The notes under the pieces: generated by a model
The model's input: the letters and a program-made list of their open reading frames with translations, nothing else
Told to the model about the DNA's origin: nothing
Databases searched by the model: none
DNA from: Streptomyces sp. Ru62
GTDB lineage: Bacteria; Actinomycetota; Actinomycetes; Streptomycetales; Streptomycetaceae
Length of the DNA: 64,000 bases
Direction: 5' to 3'
Assembly: GCF_002920615.1 (NCBI RefSeq)
Contig: NZ_PQSU01000017.1
Location: 62,001 to 126,000 of the forward strand
In this document: piece by piece, positions 9,768 through 18,173 of the stretch
How positions within the stretch are numbered: the stretch's first letter is position 1
How the letters are laid out: the number at the start of each line of letters is the position of its first letter
Program-made: the position numbers and the translations under genes

Positions 9768-11098
9768 GTGCGGATGTCCTTCCTCCCGTGGGCGGTGCGG
9801 GTGCCTCCGGCCGGGCCGGGCCCGGTCACGGGCAGCCGGTCCAGCAGGTCGTCGGCCGGGCAGCGGCCACGGGCGACATAGCGGTCCCGGTACGCCGCCA
9901 CGGCGTCGGTGACCCGGGCGGTGGCGCCGAGCCGGGGCAGCGCGTCCAGGGCCGCCGCGAAACAGACGTCGGCGGCCTCGCGCAGCTCCGGGTCGGCGAG
10001 CCCGAACCGGGCCGCGTCGACCCACAGGGGGTTGTGCGGGGCGGGCAGGTTCAGGGCGCGTTCGCCCAGTGGTTTCACGGTCCGGTAGGCGGTCTCGGCG
10101 GCCTCCGGGTCGTCGAACAGCGCCGCCGTCACCGCGAGCGGCACGATCCAGCCGTCCTCGCCGGGCTGGGCGTCGATCATGCGCAGTTCCAGGTGGCCGC
10201 GCGGCCGGACCGGCGGGAACAGCGTGGTGAGGTGGTAGTCGAGGTCCGCCCGGGTGGGCGGCCGGGGCGAACCGGAGCGGGTCCACTCCCGGAAGGTCAG
10301 TCCCTCGGGCACCTCCCAGGGCCCGTGGTCCCGGCGTACGCACATCACCGGTGCGTCCAGCACGTGCCGGGCCCACGCGGCCCGCGGCTCGCCGTTCAGC
10401 GGGGGAGCGCCGGCCCGGCCGGCACCGATCTCCGTCCACATCAGCTGCCGGGTGGACTGCCAGCCCGTGGGGCGGCGGCCGATCAGCGGCGAGTTGGCGA
10501 ACGCGGCCACCAGGACCGCACCCAGCTGGTGCGCCAGCCACCAGCGCCGGGCGTGCCCCAGCGGGCCGGGCTCCTCGTGGCCGGCGTCCACACAGACCTG
10601 GACCGACGCCGAGGCGCACATCATGTGCCGGCCGGCCGGACCGGTGCGGTCCAGGCAGGCCTCCATGGCGTCGTAGCGGGGCTCGTGCAGGAATCTGCGG
10701 GGTGCGTGCCAGGGATCGTGGCCGATGCCCGCGAGGCCGAGACCGTCCTGCGCCAGCACGGCCCGGACGGCGTCCAGGTCGGCGGAGACGGTGTCGACGC
10801 ACTCCATCAGGGAGGCGGCGGGCGGCGAACTCAGCTCCAGCTGGCCGCCGGGTTCGACGGTAAGCGCCGATTCCAGGGGTACGGCCCGGACGCGGGCGTA
10901 GGCCGCGTCGAGTCGTTCGGGTGTGACCGGGAGCTGCGGCAGCTCCAGCGGGTGGACGAGCCACTCCAGCTCGACACCGAGGGTGCGGGGCGGTCCGGTC
11001 TTGAAGCAGATGCCCCGGACCAGGGCCTCCACCTCGGCCTCGGTGACGGCGGTGCGGTGCTCGGTACAGTCACCGCCGTCGCTCTGCGTATGAGACAT
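9764..11098 (-). CDS. egtA: Glutamate-cysteine ligase of ergothioneine biosynthesis
   Basis: 444 aa from ATG 11098, with a strong AGGAGG 8 nt upstream. The GCS2-type ATP-grasp-like fold is shown by LGVELEWLVHPLELP, VEPGGQLELSSPP, HMMCASASVQVCVDAG, FANSPLIGRRPTGWQSTRQL and HLELRMIDAQPGEDGW. It makes gamma-glutamylcysteine for EgtB. It is the first gene of a four-gene operon whose members all overlap by 1-4 nt. No egtE is present in the window, so the final C-S lyase must be encoded elsewhere. Confidence 0.94.
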   Translation of the reverse strand: MSHTQSDGGDCTEHRTAVTEAEVEALVRGICFKTGPPRTLGVELEWLVHPLELPQLPVTPERLDAAYARVRAVPLESALTVEPGGQLELSSPPAASLMECVDTVSADLDAVRAVLAQDGLGLAGIGHDPWHAPRRFLHEPRYDAMEACLDRTGPAGRHMMCASASVQVCVDAGHEEPGPLGHARRWWLAHQLGAVLVAAFANSPLIGRRPTGWQSTRQLMWTEIGAGRAGAPPLNGEPRAAWARHVLDAPVMCVRRDHGPWEVPEGLTFREWTRSGSPRPPTRADLDYHLTTLFPPVRPRGHLELRMIDAQPGEDGWIVPLAVTAALFDDPEAAETAYRTVKPLGERALNLPAPHNPLWVDAARFGLADPELREAADVCFAAALDALPRLGATARVTDAVAAYRDRYVARGRCPADDLLDRLPVTGPGPAGGTRTAHGRKDIRT

Positions 11099-11187
11099 GT
11101 CGGGATCCTCCTGAGATTCCACCATGCCACCGGCCCCGGGTGCGGGCCGGGCAGGCACTCGTCCCACCCAAGACCTTCGCACCGATT

Positions 11188-11243
11188 CGCACAAGGGTGC
11201 CAGTCGGGACGTTCCGGATCCGTCACCTCCGTTTCCTTGTGCG
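11188..11243. promoter_or_regulatory. 9-bp inverted repeat in the egtA/macrodomain divergent region
   Basis: CGCACAAGG (11188-11196) and CCTTGTGCG (11235-11243) form a perfect inverted repeat 38 nt apart in the region that must hold the egt promoter and the start of the macrodomain transcript. It could be two half-operators or a long-range hairpin; nothing further can be said. Confidence 0.4.
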
Positions 11244-11275
11244 TCTCCGGGCCGTTGCGGGGCGTGGAAACTCCG

Positions 11276-11305
11276 TTGCACCGCCTCACCAGCATCACCC
11301 AGGAT
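11276..11305 (+). promoter_or_regulatory. Predicted vegetative promoter for the macrodomain transcript
   Basis: TTGCAC (11276-11281), an 18-bp spacer and CAGGAT (11300-11305). The -10 box ends 6 nt before the ATG at 11312, so the transcript would be leaderless and begin with the 20-codon frame below. Confidence 0.5.
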
Positions 11306-11311
11306 GCGTGC

Positions 11312-11374
11312 ATGAGCACGACGGGGGAGACCGCGCGGGCCGCGGTCGTGGCGCCCACGGGGGTGGCGCCGTGA
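11312..11374 (+). CDS. Possible 20-codon leader ORF
   Basis: A short frame MSTTGETARAAVVAPTGVAP runs from ATG 11312 to TGA 11372-11374 and overlaps the macrodomain GTG (11371) as GTGA. It sits exactly at the predicted transcription start and would be the first thing translated, delivering ribosomes to the downstream GTG, which has no clear ribosome site of its own. It may be a translated leader with no peptide function. Confidence 0.4.
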   Translation: MSTTGETARAAVVAPTGVAP

Positions 11375-12195
11375 GCGCGCGCCTGCGCGGGATCGCCGAG
11401 GAAACGGAACGTGTCGTGGCCGCGGGCCGGTATCGCGCGCCGGACGGCCGGGAGGTGTCGCTCGCCGAATCCGTGCAGGCCGCGCGGGCGGGCACCCGGA
11501 TGTTCGGTCCCTCCCCGGTGCCGGTGACACCGGCGAGCGGAACCGATGTGGTGGTCGAGGTCACCGGCGAGAGCAGCCTGGAGGCGGCCCGTCGGCTCGC
11601 CGACGGGCCCGTCGCCGTCCTGAACTTCGCCTCCGCCCGCAATCCCGGCGGTGGTTACCTCAACGGCGCGCAGGCCCAGGAGGAAGCCCTGTGCCGCGCC
11701 TCCGCGCTGCACACCTGCCTGCTGACGGCCCGCGCCTTCTACGACCATCACCGCGCCGACCGCGATCCGTTCTACTCGGACCGCGTGATCCACTCCCCGG
11801 CCGTCCCCGTCTTCCGCGACGACCGGGGCCGGCTGCTCGCCGAGCCGTACCTGGCGGGCTTCCTGACGGCCGCCGCCCCCAACGCGGGCGTGGTCCGGCG
11901 GACGGCGCCGGAGCGGGCCGCCGCGCTCCCCACAGCCCTGGCCGTACGGGCCGAACGGGTCCTGGAGACGGCCGCGGCCCACGGCTACCGGCGTCTGGTG
12001 CTCGGCGCCTGGGGCTGCGGCGTCTTCCAGAACGACCCGGCGCAGGTCGCGGGTGCCTTCCGGACGCTGCTGGGGCCTGACGGCCGGTTCGCCCGGGCGT
12101 TCGAGCACGTGGTGTTCGGGGTGCTGGACCGGACGCCGGGGACGACGGTACGGGGGGAGTTCGAACGGGCGTTCCCGGAGTCGGTGGGGGTATAG
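11371..12195 (+). CDS. Microbial PARG-like macrodomain protein (TIGR02452 family)
   Basis: 274 aa. The poly(ADP-ribose) glycohydrolase signature GGGYLNGAQAQEE (Gly93-95, Glu104/105) is intact, preceded by VAVLNFASARNPGGG and followed by the YSDRVIHSPAVPVFR and RLVLGAWGCGVFQNDP blocks seen across the family. Bacterial PARGs cut ADP-ribose from poly- or mono-ADP-ribosylated targets. Streptomyces contain PARP-like enzymes, so reversal of ADP-ribosylation is the likely role. The GTG at 11371 gives the normal N-terminus. The gene is divergent from egtA. Confidence 0.88.
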   Translation: MSARLRGIAEETERVVAAGRYRAPDGREVSLAESVQAARAGTRMFGPSPVPVTPASGTDVVVEVTGESSLEAARRLADGPVAVLNFASARNPGGGYLNGAQAQEEALCRASALHTCLLTARAFYDHHRADRDPFYSDRVIHSPAVPVFRDDRGRLLAEPYLAGFLTAAAPNAGVVRRTAPERAAALPTALAVRAERVLETAAAHGYRRLVLGAWGCGVFQNDPAQVAGAFRTLLGPDGRFARAFEHVVFGVLDRTPGTTVRGEFERAFPESVGV

Positions 12196-12250
12196 CGACA
12201 GTTCGGGGTGCGGCTTCCGGCCTTGCCGAGGCGAGGGGTGCGGTCTGAGT

Positions 12251-12437
12251 CGGCCGTGGCTGTTCGGCCGGTGGGCGCGGGTCCGGGTCGGTGAGGTCCA
12301 GCGTCAGCGCTGGGCTGGTGGGCCCGGGGTCGGTCGGGTTCGGCCGTGGCGTTCGGTCGGTGGGCCGGGGTCGATCAGGTCCAGTCCCACCGCTCGTTCC
12401 GTGGGCCGGGGGCGGTCAGGTCCAGCCGTAGCGCTGG
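12251..12437. repeat. Degenerate tandem repeat downstream of the PemK-like gene
   Basis: Three imperfect copies of a block that begins CGGCCGTGGC-GTTCGG (12251, 12341) and ends GGTCAGGTCCAG (12291-12302, 12373-12384, 12413-12424). The third copy is the last codons and stop of the gene at 12416. The 220 nt between 12195 and 12416 hold nothing else that I can recognise. Confidence 0.6.
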
Positions 12438-12862
12438 TGCAGGCGTTGGCGGACCAGGTTGAACCGCATGCGGTCCAGTGCGCACGCCTCCCGGCGCATG
12501 CCCTGCTCGTGCAGGCGCAGCACCCGGTCGACGTCCACCCATGAGTCGCGGCCCGACCGGTCCCACGGTCCGCTCCCGATCGCCACCCACTCGCGGTCCC
12601 CGTCGTGCCGCTTGCTGGACAGCTGTACGGCGAGCAGGGTGCCAGCCGCCTCCCGAGCCACCACCAGCACCGGGCGGTCCTTGCCCCGGCCGTCGTTCTC
12701 CTCGAACGGAACCCAGGTCCACACGATCTCCCCGGGGTCCGGGTCGCCGTCAGGGGCCGGGGAGTACTCGGTGCGCACCCGGCCGACCTCGCGCGGGTCG
12801 GCTTCGGTGGTGGCGTGCGGGCCGTGCCGGCCGGGGACGTTCTCTTCGGTAAACGTGCTCAC
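12416..12862 (-). CDS. PemK/MazF-like toxin family protein
   Basis: 148 aa from GTG 12862. A disordered N-terminal third is followed by a MazF-type barrel: GEIVWTWVPFEENDGRGKDRPVLVV (strands 1-2, with the KDRPVLV motif that MazF proteins share), VQLSSKRHD and DSWVDVDRVLRL. MazF toxins are ribosome-independent mRNA endonucleases. No antitoxin gene lies beside it, and the N-terminal extension and large size are unlike plasmid MazF, so it may be a solitary homologue. The 3' end is part of a tandem repeat. Confidence 0.75.
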   Translation of the reverse strand: MSTFTEENVPGRHGPHATTEADPREVGRVRTEYSPAPDGDPDPGEIVWTWVPFEENDGRGKDRPVLVVAREAAGTLLAVQLSSKRHDGDREWVAIGSGPWDRSGRDSWVDVDRVLRLHEQGMRREACALDRMRFNLVRQRLHQRYGWT

Positions 12863-12908
12863 GGAGGCACCCTAGTGGTCCGCGCAACTCGGCTCCCGAG
12901 CAGGTGGG

Positions 12909-13379
12909 TTACCGCGGGGTGGAGCCTGGGTGCCGGGCCGGTGCGGAACCGGGGCGCTGGAGCGGTGCCGTGCCCGTCGGGCGGGCGCCGATCCGCATGC
13001 CGGGGCGCCGTGTGTGCACCGTCAGATAGGTCAGCCCGGACTCGCCGGCGGTGATGCTGCGGGCGGCGCCGTGCGGCAGCCAGACGAGGGCGCCCTCGGT
13101 GAGCGCCTCCACCGCCTCCGAGGAGCCGTTGCCGAGCGTGCCGTGTCCGGCGACGACCAGGACCAGCACGTCCAGTTGCGCCTCGGTGTGGGCCGTGATC
13201 CGCCCGCCCGGAGCCAGCCGGACGACATTCGCGTCGAGCTGCCGACCGCTCTCCGCCAGCTTCCACAGCACCCCGGCCGGTGCCGGGGGCGCGTCGGCCA
13301 GCGCACGGGTGTCGCACAGCACGCGCGGGTCCGCCGGACGGCCTGCTGCTGCGGTGTCGGTCGCGGACGGCGACGTCAT
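12909..13379 (-). CDS. Cupin-domain protein
   Basis: 156 aa. The single beta-barrel domain spans roughly residues 35-125: LDANVVRLAPGGRITAHTEAQLDVLVLVVAGHGTL (cupin motif 1, with His62 and the acidic positions of ITAHTEAQ) and ALVWLPHGAARSITAGESGLTYL (motif 2, His). Such small cupins act as metal-binding sensors or isomerases. The Pro/Arg-rich tail from residue 130 is not conserved in character. It is divergent from the SufR-like regulator, so it may be under that regulator's control. Confidence 0.82.
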   Translation of the reverse strand: MTSPSATDTAAAGRPADPRVLCDTRALADAPPAPAGVLWKLAESGRQLDANVVRLAPGGRITAHTEAQLDVLVLVVAGHGTLGNGSSEAVEALTEGALVWLPHGAARSITAGESGLTYLTVHTRRPGMRIGARPTGTAPLQRPGSAPARHPGSTPR

Positions 13380-13431
13380 CTGGTGTTCCCCTCGGCTCTT
13401 CCGTGTCCCGGGCCACGGTATCCGACCACTC

Positions 13432-13448
13432 TATAATTAATACATGTA
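13432..13448. promoter_or_regulatory. AT-rich promoter/operator between cupin and SufR-like genes
   Basis: A consensus TATAAT (13432-13437, plus strand) is followed by the palindrome TACATGTA (13441-13448). The AT-rich island 13430-13460 stands out in a GC-rich window and lies midway between divergent starts at 13379 and 13504, so a regulator site serving both is likely. Confidence 0.55.
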
Positions 13449-13503
13449 CGATTCGTGAAAATGGGCCTGATGAGAGGCGCGGGTGGGAGAGGGGTGTCCG
13501 GAC

Positions 13504-14187
13504 GTGACCACGCGGGAGAGCCCACGCCGCCGGGAGGTGCTGGAGGTGCTGCGCACCGCGTCCGCACCGCTCGGGGTCGCGGAGGCCGCCGAGCGGATGG
13601 GGCTCCATCCCAACACCGTGCGGTTCCACCTCGACGCCCTCGTGGCCGACGGCCTGGTGGAGCGCCGGGCCGTGGCGCCCACGGGACCGGGCCGGCCCCG
13701 CACCGTCTACTCCGTGCGCCCCGGCATGGACCGCGGTGGCCACCGCGACTACCGGTTGCTCGCCCGTATGCTGCTCAGCCGGTGGGCCGCCGCCGACCCG
13801 GCCGGGGCGCGGGCGGAGGCGATGGAGACGGGCCGGGCCTGGGGCCGCTTCCTGGTGGACCCCCTCCCGCCGTACGAGCCGGCGACGCCCGGGCGCTCGG
13901 TGGCCGCGTTGCTCGCCCTGCTGGACGGCCTGGGCTTCGCGCCGCAGCCGGACGCGGAAGACGGAGCGAGCGGCGAGTCCGGCCGGACGCCGGAGCGGAT
14001 CCGCTTGCGGCACTGCCCCTTCCTCGAACTCGCCGAGGAACAAGGCGGGCTGGTCTGCCCGCTCCATCTGGGCCTGATGCAGGGAGCGTTGGCTGAGCTG
14101 GGTGCCCCACTGACGGCCACCGCGCTGGAACCGTTCGCCGAACCCGATTCCTGCGTGGCCCACTTGGCGGGGACCGCGCCCGGCTGA
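13504..14187 (+). CDS. SufR-like winged-helix regulator with a C-terminal cysteine cluster
   Basis: 227 aa from GTG 13504 (GAGAGGGG 9 nt upstream; an in-frame GTG at 13483 is the alternative). An N-terminal winged helix at residues 10-75 (VLEVLRTASAPLGVAEAAER ... HPNTVRFHLDALVADGLVER) is followed by a wing GPGRPRTVY. The C-terminal part has RHCPFLELAEE, GLVCPLHLGLM and PDSCVAHL: three spaced cysteines in the positions that bind a [4Fe-4S] cluster in SufR. It probably senses oxidative or iron stress and controls the divergent cupin and possibly the membrane protein downstream. Confidence 0.8.
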   Translation: MTTRESPRRREVLEVLRTASAPLGVAEAAERMGLHPNTVRFHLDALVADGLVERRAVAPTGPGRPRTVYSVRPGMDRGGHRDYRLLARMLLSRWAAADPAGARAEAMETGRAWGRFLVDPLPPYEPATPGRSVAALLALLDGLGFAPQPDAEDGASGESGRTPERIRLRHCPFLELAEEQGGLVCPLHLGLMQGALAELGAPLTATALEPFAEPDSCVAHLAGTAPG

Positions 14188-14275
14188 ACAACCGTCCCGC
14201 GCGGGTCCACGCGGTCCGGGCGCCTCACTCACCGATCCCGCCGCGTCCCGGCGAGCCGTCGCACTGCCTGTTGGA

Positions 14276-14389
14276 TCGGCAGCCACCGCACCGCTCGCCG
14301 GACCAGCAACCACCGTGCCGCGCGCCGAAAACGCAGCCGTCGCACCATCCGCCGCGTCGGCAGCCACCGCACCGCTCGCCGGACCAGCA
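14276..14389. repeat. 81-bp-period direct repeat in the 14.2-14.45 kb spacer
   Basis: An identical 33-bp block occurs at 14276-14308 and 14357-14389, with related sequence between. The period, 81, is a multiple of three, but no credible gene covers it. The spacer 14188-14454 holds only this repeat and the ribosome site of the next gene. Confidence 0.75.
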
Positions 14390-14454
14390 GCCGTCGTACC
14401 GCCCACCCCGATCAACCCCGCCGCCCGACCCACGCCGGCGGAGAAGGGCCCCTC

Positions 14455-14883
14455 ATGAACACCACCGCCGCCGCCACCGCCGGCGCGGTCACCTTCGTCT
14501 GGCTCGGCATGGTGCTGGCGATCTCCTTCCTTGAGGCGCCGCTGAAGTTCCGTGCGCCGGGCGTGACGATCCCCGTCGGTCTCGGTATCGGACGGCTGGT
14601 CTTCCGCGCGCTGAACGCCGTGGAGGCCGTCCTCGCGGTCGTCGTGGTCCTCGCCGTCGCGCTGGGCGAAGCCCCGGCCTCCGTCATCTCGCTGACCGCG
14701 GCGGTGGCGGCGCTCCTCCTCGTCCAGCTCGCCGTCGTCCGCCCCCTCCTCAACCGCAGGTCCGACCGGGTCCTCGCGGGAGAGGAACTGCCCCGCTCGC
14801 GCAGCCACCTGTGGTACGTGGCCCTGGAAGTCCTGAAGGCGGGCGCCCTGATCGCCCTCGGCGTCAGCCTGCTCACGGCGTGA
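14455..14883 (+). CDS. Conserved small membrane protein, function unknown
   Basis: 142 aa with four hydrophobic segments at about 9-28, 49-70, 76-97 and 122-140. The loop after segment 1 carries SFLEAPLKFRAPGVTIPVGLG, a conserved-looking motif with an acidic and a basic residue next to the membrane. GGAGAAGGG precedes the ATG. I recognise it as a membrane protein common in actinobacteria but know of no assigned function. The SufR-like gene lies upstream on the same strand, separated by the repeat spacer. Confidence 0.75.
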   Translation: MNTTAAATAGAVTFVWLGMVLAISFLEAPLKFRAPGVTIPVGLGIGRLVFRALNAVEAVLAVVVVLAVALGEAPASVISLTAAVAALLLVQLAVVRPLLNRRSDRVLAGEELPRSRSHLWYVALEVLKAGALIALGVSLLTA

Positions 14884-14941
14884 TCCCGTAGGGTCGGTGC
14901 GGGTGGCCGCGAGGCCGGGACGCGTACGGGGGACACGGAAC

Positions 14942-16522
14942 ATGCCGACACCCGAACAGATCTGGGCGGAAGCCGACCTGCCGGCCCGCCGACTGGCCGG
15001 ACTCGCGCTCAACCCGGCGGTGCCGCAGGACATCCTGCTCCGGCTGCTCGCCGACGCCCCGCTCGCCGTACGCATGGTGCTGTGCCGCGACCGTGAGCTG
15101 CCGGACGCCGTCGTCGACGCCGTGGTCGCGCACCCCGACCCGCGCACCCGCGGCTTCCTCGCCGTCAGTCCGCACGCCGACCCCGCCCAACGCGCCCGCC
15201 TGGTCGACGATCCCCACTGGACCGTCCGCGCCCACCTCACCGAGGGCCCCCGGGTGCCCCTGCCGCACCGGCCGAGTCCGCTGCCCGACGACACCGTCGT
15301 ACACATGATCACGACCTACGACGGTGAGGAGCCGCTGGGTTCGATCGGCTTCTGGCAGCAGATGTCGTGGGGGCTGATCGACTCCCTGCCCACGCATCCG
15401 GTCGCCGAGGTCCGCCGCTGGGGCGTCGGCCAGTGGGCGTCGCTGTCCGCCGAGCGGCGGGCCGCGCTGCTCGCGGACCCGGACGACGGCGTGCGCGAGC
15501 GGGCTCAGGCGCGGGCGCGGTGGGAGGACCCGGCGTGGGTGGAGAGCCAACTGCCCCCGAGGCCGTGTCACGCCCGCACCGACATCCTGCTCAACCGGGC
15601 CCTCAGCCCCGCCGTCGTCGCGGGCGTCCTCACCGCGCCGGCCCGCGAGGACGAGCGGGTGACGATCGCCCTCAACCCCACCCTCCCTGCCGACGCGGTG
15701 GCCCTGCTGGCCGCCGACCCTGACCCGGAGGTGCGGGAGCGGATCGCGGGCCGCGCCGACCTGCGGCCCGCCGCACGCCGCGCCCTCGTCTCCGACCCCG
15801 ACCCGGACGTGCGCCGGGCCGTGGCCCGCCACCCGGACCTCGGCCCCGAGGAGCGCCGTACGCTCGCGGCCGACCCGGACCCGGAGGTCCGGCTCGCGGT
15901 GTCCGTCCACCCCGCGTTCAGTGAGGAGGAGCGCGCCCGCATCGACTACCGGGCGCCGCTGGACCGTCCGTTCTGCTTCCACCCGGCGCCCCGGGTGCCC
16001 CGCGATCCGGCCGACGTCCGCCGGGACGCCCTCTCCGGGCACCCGCTGCTGCGCAGAAGGGCCGCGCGGGAGCACACGCTGCCGGCCGGCCTGGTGGCCC
16101 ACCTCGCGGAGGACGACGACCTCGGCGTCCGAGTCCTGCTCGCCCAGAACCACCCGGACGCCCCGGCGCCACTGCTGCTGCGCGCCTTCCTGGAGTACAC
16201 CGGCCCGGAACGCGAACGCCTGCCCACCCTGCCGAACTTCCCGCGCACCGGCCTCGCCCGGTTCGCCGACCACGCCGACCCGCAGGTCCGCGCCCTGGTC
16301 GCACGGGATCCGGACACCGAGCCGGCCGCCGTCGAACGGCTCACCCATGACCCCGACCCCGCGGTCCGGGCGGCCCTGGCCCGCCACCCGAGCCTTCCGT
16401 CCCCCCGGCTCACCGAACTCCTCGCCGACCCCGAACTCGCCCACGCCGCCGGGGCGAACCCGGCCCTTCGCCCGGAGACGGTCGACCGGCTGGTGCGCAC
16501 GCACGGCCGGGGCCCCTGGTGA
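14942..16522 (+). CDS. Leucine-rich-repeat-variant (LRV)/HEAT-like repeat protein
   Basis: 526 aa from ATG 14942 (GGGGGACACGGAAC just upstream). The whole protein is built from about 22-24-residue alpha repeats of the form L-ADPDPEVR-A-VA-HPDL, for example LLAADPDPEVRERIAGRADL, LVSDPDPDVRRAVARHPDL and LAADPDPEVRLAVSVHP. This is the LRV type first seen in an Azotobacter Fe-S protein, but the N-terminal Cys cluster of that protein is absent. It has no signal peptide and no enzyme domain, so a protein-binding scaffold is likely. It converges on the SPFH gene. Confidence 0.8.
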   Translation: MPTPEQIWAEADLPARRLAGLALNPAVPQDILLRLLADAPLAVRMVLCRDRELPDAVVDAVVAHPDPRTRGFLAVSPHADPAQRARLVDDPHWTVRAHLTEGPRVPLPHRPSPLPDDTVVHMITTYDGEEPLGSIGFWQQMSWGLIDSLPTHPVAEVRRWGVGQWASLSAERRAALLADPDDGVRERAQARARWEDPAWVESQLPPRPCHARTDILLNRALSPAVVAGVLTAPAREDERVTIALNPTLPADAVALLAADPDPEVRERIAGRADLRPAARRALVSDPDPDVRRAVARHPDLGPEERRTLAADPDPEVRLAVSVHPAFSEEERARIDYRAPLDRPFCFHPAPRVPRDPADVRRDALSGHPLLRRRAAREHTLPAGLVAHLAEDDDLGVRVLLAQNHPDAPAPLLLRAFLEYTGPERERLPTLPNFPRTGLARFADHADPQVRALVARDPDTEPAAVERLTHDPDPAVRAALARHPSLPSPRLTELLADPELAHAAGANPALRPETVDRLVRTHGRGPW

Positions 16523-16552
16523 GGGACCCCGGCCGCGCGCCGCACCCCTTTC

Positions 16553-18040
16553 TCAGCCCTCCTGCTCCACGGCCACCTTCTGCGGCACAGGCGCCACCAC
16601 ACCGTTGAGCGAGGGCGAACCGCCGTTCACCGGCTGCCCGTTGTCACCCATCGTGGCGAGCAGCTTGCGGGCGAGGCCCAGCCCCGTGCCGCCCATCGTG
16701 AGCGCCTTGGCGAACAACTCACCCATGCCGTCGGCGCCGTTGAGCAGCACCATGTTGTCGACGTTGCCGAACGCCGACGCCCCCGCCTGGACGATCTCCG
16801 GCCACTTCTCGGCGAGTTGCTGGGCCACGACCGCCTCCTGGTTCTCCGCGAGGGCCGCGGCCCGGGCCTTGATGGCCTCCGCCTCCGCCAGACCCTGGGC
16901 CCGGGTCGCCTCGGCCACCGCCAGGCCCTTCGCCTGCTGGGCGGCGGCCTCGGCCTCACCGGTGGCCCGGGTGGCGGCGGCGGTCGCCGCACCCCGGGTC
17001 TTGGTCGACTCGGCCTCGGCCGCGGCGGCGGCCTTCACCCGGGTCGCCTCGGCCGCCGCCGCCAGTTCCGTCTCCTTCGCCTTCGCCTGCGCCGCCGAGA
17101 TCCGCGCGTCCCGCTCGGCCTCGGCCAGCGTCCGCTTCTCGTACGCCTTGGCGTCCGCCGGCTTGCGGACGTCCGCCTGGAGCTGCTGCTCCCGCCGGTG
17201 CGCCTCCAGTTCGGCGACCCGCGTCTCCTGCACGACGACCTCCTGCCGGGCCGCCGCCGCGGCGAGCGGACCGGCCTGCTGGGCCTTCGCCGCCGCCTTG
17301 TCCCGCTCCGCCTGGTAGCCGGCCTGGAGGATCTCGCTGTCCCGGGTGGCCTCCGCCATCCGCGCGAACGACTGCTGCTCGGCCTCCGTGGCCAGCCGGT
17401 TCGCCTCGGCCTGCGCGATCCGCGCGTCCCGCTGGACGGCCGCCGCGTGCGGCATCGCCAGGTTCTGGATGTACCCGGTCGGGTCCTCGATCTCGTGGAT
17501 CTGCAGCGAGTCCACGATCAGACCGAGCTTCTCCATCTCCGTACCGCAGGCCGCCCGCGTCTGCCCGGTCAGCTTCTCCCGGTCGCGGATCATGTCCTCG
17601 ACCGTCAACCCGCCCACGATCGACCGCAGATGACCGGCGAAGACGTTGTGCACCCGCTCCGACATCAGCTTCTGCTGGTCCAGGAAACGGCGGGCCGCGT
17701 TCGCGATCGACACGAAGTCGTCGCCGACCTTGAAGATGACCACGCCCCGCACCTTCAGCGGAATGCCCTGGTGCGTCACGCAGTCCACATGCAGCTCGGT
17801 CTCGTTCAGGTCCAGCGACAGCTTGCGCACCGCCTGCACACCGGGCAGCACCAGCGTGCCGCGCCCGGTGACGATGCGGAAGCCCATGCCCTCCTCCAGG
17901 CCCTCGGTGCGGTGCTTGGACCCGGAGATGATGAGCGCCTCGTTCGGCTCGGCGACCCGCCACATCATCTTGAACAGACCGATCAACACGAGGACGGCAA
18001 CGACGACCGCCCCCGCAACGACGCCGACAACCATCGGCAT
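16553..18040 (-). CDS. SPFH/flotillin-family membrane protein
   Basis: About 495 aa from ATG 18040; nearby in-frame ATGs at 18055 and 18034 are alternatives (GGGGG lies before 18034). An N-terminal membrane segment (residues 3-22) is followed by an SPFH/PHB domain (NEALIISGSKHRTEGLEEGMGFRIVTGRG ... VGGLTVEDMIRDREKL). A long Ala/Glu/Lys/Arg coiled coil with repeated AEA/AKA heptads at about 200-420 is next, then a C-terminal GADGMGELFAKAL oligomerisation part. Flotillins organise membrane microdomains. A small NfeD-like gene lies upstream on the same strand, the usual partner of SPFH proteins. Confidence 0.92.
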   Translation of the reverse strand: MPMVVGVVAGAVVVAVLVLIGLFKMMWRVAEPNEALIISGSKHRTEGLEEGMGFRIVTGRGTLVLPGVQAVRKLSLDLNETELHVDCVTHQGIPLKVRGVVIFKVGDDFVSIANAARRFLDQQKLMSERVHNVFAGHLRSIVGGLTVEDMIRDREKLTGQTRAACGTEMEKLGLIVDSLQIHEIEDPTGYIQNLAMPHAAAVQRDARIAQAEANRLATEAEQQSFARMAEATRDSEILQAGYQAERDKAAAKAQQAGPLAAAAARQEVVVQETRVAELEAHRREQQLQADVRKPADAKAYEKRTLAEAERDARISAAQAKAKETELAAAAEATRVKAAAAAEAESTKTRGAATAAATRATGEAEAAAQQAKGLAVAEATRAQGLAEAEAIKARAAALAENQEAVVAQQLAEKWPEIVQAGASAFGNVDNMVLLNGADGMGELFAKALTMGGTGLGLARKLLATMGDNGQPVNGGSPSLNGVVAPVPQKVAVEQEG

Positions 18041-18173
18041 ACGCCCCCTTTGCATGGTGCCCTCTCGGCACCGAACGAAGGGAGTGTGCGCCCGCCGGGA
18101 GCCCGGGTGAAGACGCCGGGGAATCCTTGTTGCAATCTTGACGCACACCGCCCTCACCTGGGGCGACGCATGC

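Noticed and set aside
2982..12862. Pairing the MT0933-type antitoxin (2982) with the PemK/MazF-like gene (12416) as a toxin-antitoxin system.
   Set aside because: They are 9 kb apart in different transcription units and belong to families not known to partner each other.
14271..14534. Pro/Gln/His-rich 87-codon frame over the 81-bp repeat.
   Set aside because: It is produced by the repeat in the spacer and runs out of frame into the membrane protein gene at 14455; no ribosome site.
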